Shown here piece after piece: positions 32,480 through 40,800 of a stretch of DNA of 64,000 bases; positions within the stretch are counted from its first letter, which is position 1; each line of letters starts with the position of its first letter. The translations under genes and the position numbers were made by a program. Source of the DNA: Nocardia amikacinitolerans NBRC 108937 (lineage in GTDB: Bacteria; Actinomycetota; Actinomycetes; Mycobacteriales; Mycobacteriaceae); contig NZ_BDAU01000021.1 of NCBI RefSeq assembly GCF_001612615.1, positions 62,001 to 126,000 on the forward strand. Reading direction: 5' to 3'. A model generated the notes under the pieces. It saw only the letters and a list, made by a program, of their open reading frames with translations. It was not told the origin of the DNA and searched no databases.

Positions 32480-34162
32480 TCACTGCGTGAACCCGACCTT
32501 AGTTGCGTCGGCGGAGGCCAGGCCGAACGCGCCGTAGTTGGCGAGGTCAGCGCGCACCGCGACGGTGCCGGGCGACTGCACGATCGGCACCGAGTGGCCC
32601 ATGTCGAAGATCATCTTGTCGGCCCGGTTGGCCAGCTCGATGGCCTTGTTCGGGTCGAGCTCGGAGATCGTCTCCTCGATCAGCGCGTTCAATTCGGGGC
32701 TGCCGACGCGGCCCTTGTTGCTGAGCCGGTTGTTCGGGTCGTAGGCGTAGATCTGCGGCAGCGCGCCGAGCGGCAGGATGCCGCCGGACCAGGTGAACTG
32801 GCAGATCTCGAAGTTGCCAGGATCGATCACGTCGGTGAAAAGGCCGTTGCCGGGGAAGGTTTGGATGGTCATCTTCACGCCGACAGCGGCGAGGTTCTGC
32901 TGCGCGATCTGCGCGATCTGCACCCAGGTGTCCTGCTGGTACATCACATTGCGCAGTTCCAGCCTGCGGCCGTCCTTCTCGCGCACGTCGCCGTTGAGCT
33001 TCCAGCCCAGTTCGTCGAGTATCCGCGCGGCGCCCTCGGGGTCGTAGGCCACCGACTGGGCGTTGTCCTGGTAGCCCTTCTGGCCGTTGAGGTAGATGTG
33101 GTTGTTCAGCGGCTTGGGGTTGTCGACGATGCCGTTCTGCGTCGCGGTGGCGATGCCCTGCCGGTCGATGGCCTTGGCGATCGCGATCCGCAGCCGCGCG
33201 TCCTCGAGCAGCGAGCCCGGCGCGCCGTTGAAGGTGAAGTGCGAGAACCGCGGCGCGGCGGCGCGGCGCACCTGGATGCCCGGCGAGTTGGTCGCGGTCT
33301 TCACCTCGTCGATGCCGGACACGGTCGCGTAGTCGAGCTCGTTGTTCTGCAGGGCCGAGATGCGGGCGGAGTAGTCGAGCACGCTGAAGGTGACGGTGTC
33401 GAGCTTCGGGGTGTCGCCCCACCACTTCGGGTTGCGCTTCAGCACGATGCGCTGCTGGGCGCGGTCGATCGAGTCGATGAGGAACGGACCGGACGAGATC
33501 GGCAGGGTGTTGCGCGCCCAGTTCTGGAAGGAATCCGGCGATTCGGTGGACGCCTTCGGGTAGAGCGGGTTGAACAGGCCCTGCCATTCGGCGTAGTGCT
33601 TACCGAAGGTGACGATCGCCTGCCGATCGTCGACACCCCGCTCGACCTTCTCCACCCGGCTGTAGCCCTGCGTCGCGCGCACCTGGTAGGCCGTGTCGCG
33701 GCCGTTCAGCGCGTTGACCTGCGAGCGGAGGTCCTCCCAAGTGATCGGAGCGCCGTCGGACCACACCGCTTTCGGGTTGATCGTGTAGGTGATCTGCTGC
33801 GGATTGGTGTTGGTCAGCTCGATCTCGGTGAAATAGTTCGTGTCGGTCGTCAATTCACCCGCGGCGTCGGAATTCACCGTGCCGGGCAGCATCCAGCCGA
33901 CCACATCGCCGACGTCACCCGAGGCGTCCACGTGCGAGGAGTTGAAGGTCTCCGGGAAGGCGGTCAGCGCCAAGCGCAGGTTGCCGCCCTCGCGCAACTC
34001 GCTGCGATCGCGGGGGTTGATGTCGTTGCTGGTGCCGATCGAACTCGAGCCGGACTGCACATCGGCGCCCGCGCCACAGCCCGCCAGCAGCAGCGCGATG
34101 GCCAGCGCCGGCGCGGCCACCCCTAGGCCGAGGCGACGACGAGAATGAATTGCTGCGGTCAT
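32480..34162 (-). CDS. Peptide/substrate-binding lipoprotein (SBP family 5), paralogue 2
   Basis: 560 residues with lipobox LAGC (Cys near 29) and the same family-5 blocks as its neighbours: LALTAFPETFNSS, VTYTINPKAVWSDG-like ITYTINPKAVWSDG, LPISSGPFLIDS, DARLRIAIAKAIDRQG and IGSPELNALI-like VGSPELNALIEE. By eye it is closer to paralogue 1 than to paralogue 3. Its ATG overlaps the stop of paralogue 3 by 4 bp (ATGA), so the two are translationally coupled. It should capture a substrate for the shared permease. Confidence 0.9.
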   Translation of the reverse strand: MTAAIHSRRRLGLGVAAPALAIALLLAGCGAGADVQSGSSSIGTSNDINPRDRSELREGGNLRLALTAFPETFNSSHVDASGDVGDVVGWMLPGTVNSDAAGELTTDTNYFTEIELTNTNPQQITYTINPKAVWSDGAPITWEDLRSQVNALNGRDTAYQVRATQGYSRVEKVERGVDDRQAIVTFGKHYAEWQGLFNPLYPKASTESPDSFQNWARNTLPISSGPFLIDSIDRAQQRIVLKRNPKWWGDTPKLDTVTFSVLDYSARISALQNNELDYATVSGIDEVKTATNSPGIQVRRAAAPRFSHFTFNGAPGSLLEDARLRIAIAKAIDRQGIATATQNGIVDNPKPLNNHIYLNGQKGYQDNAQSVAYDPEGAARILDELGWKLNGDVREKDGRRLELRNVMYQQDTWVQIAQIAQQNLAAVGVKMTIQTFPGNGLFTDVIDPGNFEICQFTWSGGILPLGALPQIYAYDPNNRLSNKGRVGSPELNALIEETISELDPNKAIELANRADKMIFDMGHSVPIVQSPGTVAVRADLANYGAFGLASADATKVGFTQ

Positions 34163-35829
34163 TTCACGAATCCGATCTTGGTGTAGTCGTAGGACGACAG
34201 GCCGGGCGAGCCGAAGTTGGCCACCTCGGCGCGGACGCCCCAGCTGCCGTCCGACTGGGTGAGCGGCAGCGAGTGCCCCTCTTCGAACACTTTGCGGTCC
34301 ACCTCGTTGGCCAGTTCGACGGCCTTGGCGGGATCCAGCTCGCGCAGGGTGCGCTCGATGAGCGCGTTCAGTTCCGGCGATCCGATGCGACCGAAGTTGC
34401 CCTGGAGGTCGTTCGGGTCGTAGTAGTAGATCTGCCGAATGCTGCTGAGCGGGAAGGCGTCACCCTGGAAAATGAACTGGGCGGCGTCGAAATCGCCCGG
34501 CTGGATGACGTCGGTGAAGTAGCCCGCGGCCGGTTTGGTGTCGATGACGAGGCCGACACCGATCTGCGCGAGGTTCTGCTGGATGATCTGCGCGATCTGC
34601 ACCCACAGCGCGTCGTTGTACATCACGTCGCGGATGATCAGCTTGCGGCCGTCCTTCTCGCGGACGTCGCCGTTGAGCTTCCAGCCGAGCGCGTCGAGTT
34701 CGCGCGCCGCCGCGGCCGGATCGTAGGGCAGGCTGTTGTCCTGGTAGCCGCGCTGACCCTGCAGGTAGACGTGGTTGTTCAGCGGTCGCGGGTTCTCCAC
34801 GAGGCCGTTCTGGGTGGCGGTCGCGATGCCCTGGCGATCGATCGCCTTCGAAATGGCCACGCGCACGGCCGGATCGGCGAGGATCGAGCCGGGCGCGCCG
34901 TTGAACGTGATGTGCCGCCAGCGATTACCCGGCGCGCGGCGCACCACCAGGCCCTCGGTGCCGCGGACATTCTTCACGTCATCGATGGAATTGAGCATGA
35001 CCGCGTCGATCTCGTTGTTCTGCAACGCGGCGACCCAGGCGCTGCGATCGAGCACGGAGTAGGTGATGGTGTCCAGCTTGGGCCGCTCGCCCCACCAGTT
35101 CGGATTGCGGCCCAACACGATCCGGCCTTGGCCGCGGTCGGTCGACTGCACCTGGAACGGGCCCGCGGTCGGACCCATCGCGTCGACCAGGCTGTTGTTG
35201 AACGACTCCGGGTCCTGCGTCACCGATTTCGGGAAGAGCACGCCGTTGCCCGCGAACTGGCCGCGCCATTCGGCGTAGGGATGGCTGAAGGTGAGGATCG
35301 CCTGGCGGTCGTCGACGCCGCGCTCGACCTTCTCGACGAACTCGAAACCGTTGGTGATGCCGATCAGGAAGCGCTTGTCCCTTCCGCTGAGCGCGTTCGC
35401 CTGGGAACGGATGTCCTCCCAGGTGATCGGGGCGCCATCGGACCAGAAGGCCTTCGGATTGATGGTGTAGGTGACCTGCTGCGGGTCGGTGCTGGTCAGC
35501 GCGACGGCGGTGAAGTAGTCGTGATTGATCGACAATTCGCCCGCGGCGTCGGTGTTGAACGCGCGCGGCATCATCGGGCGCTCGATCTCGGCGATCTCGC
35601 CCTCGTTGCCGTCGTTGGACAGGGTGTTCCAGTTCGCCGGGAACGAGGTGGTTGCCAGCCGGAGATTGCCGCCCTCGCGGATCTCCTCGCGCGGCTTGGG
35701 GTTGATGTCGCTGGTGGTGCCGAGCGCGTCGGACAGACCCGCTGCCGAGTCGTCGTCGGCCGTACCGCACCCGGCGGCGATCAACCCGACCGCCACCGCG
35801 CCCGCGATCCATCGCATTCCACTCCGCAT
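34159..35829 (-). CDS. Peptide/substrate-binding lipoprotein (SBP family 5), paralogue 3
   Basis: 556 residues. Lipobox IAAGC (Cys near 21). Family-5 features are the same as in the two downstream paralogues, with local differences in the ligand-facing regions (for example RPMMPRAFNTDAAGEL and QFIFQGDAFPLSSI). AGGAGG lies just before the ATG. It is the first binding protein after the ATPase gene, 13 bp from it. Its separate divergence suggests that the three paralogues recognise different peptides through one membrane complex. Confidence 0.9.
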   Translation of the reverse strand: MRSGMRWIAGAVAVGLIAAGCGTADDDSAAGLSDALGTTSDINPKPREEIREGGNLRLATTSFPANWNTLSNDGNEGEIAEIERPMMPRAFNTDAAGELSINHDYFTAVALTSTDPQQVTYTINPKAFWSDGAPITWEDIRSQANALSGRDKRFLIGITNGFEFVEKVERGVDDRQAILTFSHPYAEWRGQFAGNGVLFPKSVTQDPESFNNSLVDAMGPTAGPFQVQSTDRGQGRIVLGRNPNWWGERPKLDTITYSVLDRSAWVAALQNNEIDAVMLNSIDDVKNVRGTEGLVVRRAPGNRWRHITFNGAPGSILADPAVRVAISKAIDRQGIATATQNGLVENPRPLNNHVYLQGQRGYQDNSLPYDPAAAARELDALGWKLNGDVREKDGRKLIIRDVMYNDALWVQIAQIIQQNLAQIGVGLVIDTKPAAGYFTDVIQPGDFDAAQFIFQGDAFPLSSIRQIYYYDPNDLQGNFGRIGSPELNALIERTLRELDPAKAVELANEVDRKVFEEGHSLPLTQSDGSWGVRAEVANFGSPGLSSYDYTKIGFVK

Positions 35830-35842
35830 GCTGTCCTCCTGA

Positions 35843-37696
35843 CTATCGACTGACGACCGGCACGGGCACCGCGTCGATCAGCCTGCGGGTGTACTCGTGG
35901 CTCGGCTCGGCGAAAATCCGCTCGGCGGGCCCGGATTCGACGATCTTGCCGCGATACATCACCGCGATGTCGTGCGCCAGGTTGCGCACCACCGAGAGAT
36001 CGTGCGAGACGAACAGATACGACAGGCCGCGCTCGGTCTGTAGATCGCGCAGCAGATTCAGCACACCGGCCTGGATCGAGACGTCCAGCGAGGACACCGG
36101 CTCGTCGAGCACCAGCAACTCCGGATCGAGCGCGAGGGCCCGCGCGATGCTGATGCGCTGCTTCTGGCCGCCGGAGAAATCGGCGGGATAGCGGTCGGCG
36201 TGCTCGGGACGCAGACCGACCTGCTCGAGCAGTTCCGGCACCCGGCGAGCGATCTCGGCGCGCGGGCGTCCGTCGATGCGCAGCGGTTCGGCAAGCGCGT
36301 CGAAGATCGGCAGGCGCGGGTCCAGCGAGGCGGTCGGATCCTGGAAGACGATCTGCATCGTGCGCCGGATCTCGCGCCGCTGGGCCTTGGTCAGGGTGGA
36401 CACGTCGCGGCCCATGATCTCGATGGTGCCCGACTGCGGCCGCACCAGGTCCAGAATCTGGGTGAGCGTTGTGGATTTTCCGGACCCCGACTCGCCGACC
36501 AGCGCCAGCGTGCGCCCGGCCCGCACCTCGAAGCTGATCCCGTCGACCGCGCGCACCTCGCCCTTGCGGCGCTGGAACACCACGCCCGAGGTGATCGGGA
36601 AGGTCTTGACCAGGTCGGTGACCCGCAGCACCACGCGAGAGTCGGTCTCCGCCTCGGCCTCGGGCTCCTCGATCTCGGAGCGGTACGCCTCGAACAGCCC
36701 CTGCGTGCCGACCTCCTCGGTGCGGATGCAGGCGGCGGCGTGGCCGGGATCGGTCATCTCCAGCGGCGGCTCGGCGGCGCGGCAGTCGTCGATCGAGATC
36801 GGGCAGCGCGGCGCGAACGAGCAGCCGGGCGGCAGCGCGTGCATGGCGGGCGGCGCGCCGACGATCGGGATGAGCGGGCGGCGCGGCGGCCCGTCCATGC
36901 GCGGGATCGAGCCGAGCAGACCCACCGTGTACGGCATCCGCGGCGCGTTGAACAACGCGCTCGCCGTTGCGGTTTCGACGATGCGCCCCGCGTACATCAC
37001 CGCGACGCGATCGGCGAGCGTCGCCGCGATGCCCATGTCGTGGGTGATCATGATGACGCCCGCGCCGGTGATGTCGCGCGCCTTGCGCAGCAGATTCAGG
37101 ATCTGCTTCTGCACCGTGACGTCCAGTGCGGTGGTCGGTTCGTCGCAGATGATCAGCGCCGGATCGTTGGCGATGGCCATCGCGATCACCACGCGCTGGC
37201 GCATGCCGCCGGAGAACTCGTGCGGGAACGCCTTGGCGCGCGTCTGCGCGTCATCGATGCCGACCAGTTCCAGCAGCTCGACCGCCTTCTCGGCGGCCTC
37301 CTTCCTGCCCATCGCGCCGTGCGCGAGCAGCGCCTCGGCGATCTGATCGCCAACCCGGTACACCGGGGTCAGCGCGGAGAGGGGGTCCTGGAACACCATG
37401 CTGATCGAGCTGCCGCGCAACCGCGACAACTCCCGGTCGCCGAGGCCGAGCAGTTCGCGGCCGCGCAGCCGGATCGAGCCGTTGATCCGTGCCTGCTCGG
37501 GCAGCAGACCCATCACCGCCAGCGACGACACCGACTTGCCTGACCCCGATTCGCCGACGATCGCGAGCACCTCGCCGTCGGCGACGCTGTAGTTCACCCC
37601 GCGTACGGCATCGATGCGGCCCTCCTCGCTGGGGAAGGAGACCCGCAGATCGGAGACTTCGAGCAGCGGGGCTGTCGAATTTGCGGTCGCGGTCAT
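35843..37696 (-). CDS. Fused OppD-OppF-type ABC transporter ATPase
   Basis: 617 residues, two complete nucleotide-binding domains in one chain. Each has Walker A GESGSGKS (residues about 49 and 396), a signature FSGGMRQR or FSGGQKQR, and Walker B ending LIICDEPT or LLVLDEPV. Between them (about 265-330) is the oligopeptide-transporter C-terminal segment with a Cys cluster (PPGCSFAPRCP, then DDCRAAEP, then AACI) that can hold an iron-sulfur cluster in relatives. The start overlaps the permease stop by 4 bp. It powers uptake through the two permeases encoded just upstream. Confidence 0.93.
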   Translation of the reverse strand: MTATANSTAPLLEVSDLRVSFPSEEGRIDAVRGVNYSVADGEVLAIVGESGSGKSVSSLAVMGLLPEQARINGSIRLRGRELLGLGDRELSRLRGSSISMVFQDPLSALTPVYRVGDQIAEALLAHGAMGRKEAAEKAVELLELVGIDDAQTRAKAFPHEFSGGMRQRVVIAMAIANDPALIICDEPTTALDVTVQKQILNLLRKARDITGAGVIMITHDMGIAATLADRVAVMYAGRIVETATASALFNAPRMPYTVGLLGSIPRMDGPPRRPLIPIVGAPPAMHALPPGCSFAPRCPISIDDCRAAEPPLEMTDPGHAAACIRTEEVGTQGLFEAYRSEIEEPEAEAETDSRVVLRVTDLVKTFPITSGVVFQRRKGEVRAVDGISFEVRAGRTLALVGESGSGKSTTLTQILDLVRPQSGTIEIMGRDVSTLTKAQRREIRRTMQIVFQDPTASLDPRLPIFDALAEPLRIDGRPRAEIARRVPELLEQVGLRPEHADRYPADFSGGQKQRISIARALALDPELLVLDEPVSSLDVSIQAGVLNLLRDLQTERGLSYLFVSHDLSVVRNLAHDIAVMYRGKIVESGPAERIFAEPSHEYTRRLIDAVPVPVVSR

Positions 37697-38619
37697 GCCT
37701 CTGTCTTCTCCTTCTTGCGCGACCGGGCCCGCTTGGCGCTCGGGTCGAACGCGTCGCGCAGGCCGTCACCGACCAGGTTCGCGCACAGCACGGTGATGAT
37801 CAGCAGGCCACCGGAGAACATGAACAGCCACGGGTAGGTCAGCGCGGACTTGGTGCCCGCCGCGATCAGCGAGCCGAGCGAGACGTCCGGCGGCTGCACG
37901 CCGAAACCGAGGAAGCTCAGGCCGGTTTCGGCCATGATCGCCGAACCGACGGTGAGCGTGGTGTCGATGATCAGGATCGAGGCGATGTTCGGCACGATGT
38001 GGCTGACGATGACGGTGCGCGTCGGCGCGCCCATATACCGTGCGGCCTTGACGAATTCGCGGTCCCGCAGGCTCAACGTCAGACCGCGCACGATGCGCGC
38101 GCTGATCATCCAGCCGAACACCGCGAGCAGAACGATCAGCAGCGCGATCGAACCGCTGCCCTTCGTGCGCGGCGCGAACAGCGCGATGATGATGAAGCTC
38201 GGCACCACGAGCAGCAGGTCGACGAACCACATGATGGCCCGGTCGGTCCAGCCGCCGAGCAGACCGGCGAGCGCGCCGGCGGTCGCCGCGATGGTGGTCG
38301 AGATGATCGCCACGCACAGGCCGATGATCAGCGATTTCTGCAATCCGCGCAGGGTCTGCGCGAGCACGTCCTGGCCGATCTGGGTGGTGCCGAAGGGATG
38401 TTCGGCGCTCGGCGGTTTCAGCAGCGCGGTGTAGTCCATCTGCTGGTAGTCCCATGGCAGGAAGGGCGGCAGCGCGAAGCTCGCGACGAACAGCAGCACC
38501 AGCACGACCGCGCCCGCGACCGCGGGCTTGTTGCGCAGGAAACGCCGCAGCACCAGCTTGCGCCGCCCGGCCGCGGCGACCTCGGGCGCGCCTTGGACGA
38601 TGATCTCGGCTTCGGTCAT
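37693..38619 (-). CDS. DppC/OppC-type ABC permease
   Basis: 308 residues with six membrane segments. The N-terminal OppC region (RRFLRNKPAVAGAVVLVLL) is followed by the binding-protein-dependent permease domain; its EAA-like loop is in REFVKAARYMGAPTRTVIVSHI. It is the second permease of the operon, after the DppB-like gene with a 40-bp gap, and overlaps the ATPase gene by 4 bp. The C-terminus is basic (SAKRARSRKKEK). It forms the transmembrane channel together with the DppB-like subunit. Confidence 0.92.
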   Translation of the reverse strand: MTEAEIIVQGAPEVAAAGRRKLVLRRFLRNKPAVAGAVVLVLLFVASFALPPFLPWDYQQMDYTALLKPPSAEHPFGTTQIGQDVLAQTLRGLQKSLIIGLCVAIISTTIAATAGALAGLLGGWTDRAIMWFVDLLLVVPSFIIIALFAPRTKGSGSIALLIVLLAVFGWMISARIVRGLTLSLRDREFVKAARYMGAPTRTVIVSHIVPNIASILIIDTTLTVGSAIMAETGLSFLGFGVQPPDVSLGSLIAAGTKSALTYPWLFMFSGGLLIITVLCANLVGDGLRDAFDPSAKRARSRKKEKTEA

Positions 38620-38659
38620 GCCGTTCTCCCCCTGATGAGAACCCCGTGGTCACGCGGGT

Positions 38660-39637
<978 letters not shown>

Positions 39638-39799
39638 CAGTCCTCTGGTTCTCCAGCCGGCTCGGCCGGCATTCGAGTGTTAGCCCCTGATCATAAGGAC
39701 GCCGCCGCCGACGCGCGTGCCACACATCTTTCCGGCATGTCCGGGGAACCCGCGTCGACCGCGACCGCGCCGAGACGGTTTTCCGGCAGGATGGAAGAG

Positions 39800-40630
39800 G
39801 TGACACGCCTGCACCTGCCCAAACCGAAGATGGTTGCCACCGATGTGGACGGCACACTGATCGATCACGACGAGCGCGTGACCGCCCGCACCAAGGCCGC
39901 GGTCGCCGCGCTGATCGCCGACGGCGTGCCGTTCGTGCTGGCCACCGGCAGGCCGCCGCGCTGGATCGACCCGGTGGTCGACGGTCTCGGCTTCGCGCCG
40001 CTGTGCGTCTGCGGCAACGGGGCGGTGATCTACGACAGCGCATCGGACCGGGTGCTCGCGAGCCGCTCCCTCGATGTCGAGACGCTGACCTGGATCGCCG
40101 ATCTCGCCGAACGAGCACTGCCCGGCTGCGGACTCGCCGCCGAACGCATCGGCGCCAGCGCGCACGACGCGGCGACGCCCCAGTTCGTCAGCTCGCCGGA
40201 GTACGAGCACGCCTGGTTGAACCCGGACGACACCGCCGTCGCCCGCCACGAGGTGATCGATACGCCCGCGATCAAGATGCTCATCCGGTTGCGCGGTGCG
40301 CTCAGCGGCGATATGCGCGCGGTGCTCGCGCCGCTCATAGGCGATCGCGCGGACATCACCTACTCCACCGATCACGGGCTGATCGAGCTCTCGGCGCCCG
40401 GCGTGACCAAGGCGTCCGGGCTGGCCACCGTCGCGCAGCGGCTCGGCGTGCAGCACTCGACGATCATCGCCTTCGGAGACATGCCCAACGACGTCCCGAT
40501 GCTCGCCATGGCCGGGCACGGCGTCGCTATGGCCAACGCGCACCCGGAGGCGTTGGCCGCGGCCGACGAGGTGACCGCGACCAACGCCGAGGACGGCGTG
40601 GCGCAAGTGCTCGAACGTTGGTGGGTCTGA
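39800..40630 (+). CDS. Cof-type HAD hydrolase
   Basis: 276 residues. HAD motif I is DVDGTLID near residue 14, motif II is in VLATGRPPRW, and motif IV in IAFGDMPNDVPML near residue 226; TKASGL supplies the motif III Lys region. The cap is of the C2 (Cof) type. AGGA at 39788-39791 is 8 nt from the GTG at 39800, which is preferred over the ATGs at 39791 and 39737. It is the counterpart of M. tuberculosis Rv3813c by position beside the PGRP amidase. It should dephosphorylate a sugar phosphate, nucleotide or cofactor; the substrate is unknown. Confidence 0.88.
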   Translation: MTRLHLPKPKMVATDVDGTLIDHDERVTARTKAAVAALIADGVPFVLATGRPPRWIDPVVDGLGFAPLCVCGNGAVIYDSASDRVLASRSLDVETLTWIADLAERALPGCGLAAERIGASAHDAATPQFVSSPEYEHAWLNPDDTAVARHEVIDTPAIKMLIRLRGALSGDMRAVLAPLIGDRADITYSTDHGLIELSAPGVTKASGLATVAQRLGVQHSTIIAFGDMPNDVPMLAMAGHGVAMANAHPEALAAADEVTATNAEDGVAQVLERWWV

Positions 40631-40800
40631 GCGGGTTTCAGCTCGCCGAGCACCCGCACCGCGCGGAGGGACGAGAACGGCACGCGCGGGACGAGAACGG
40701 CAGGTCCCGGCTGTCGTCACAGACCATGCGCCACTCGCGGTGGAAGCTGCCGCCCAGGCGGGATGCCGCTGCGGAGGTCGAGCGAGCGTGGGTGTGGAAG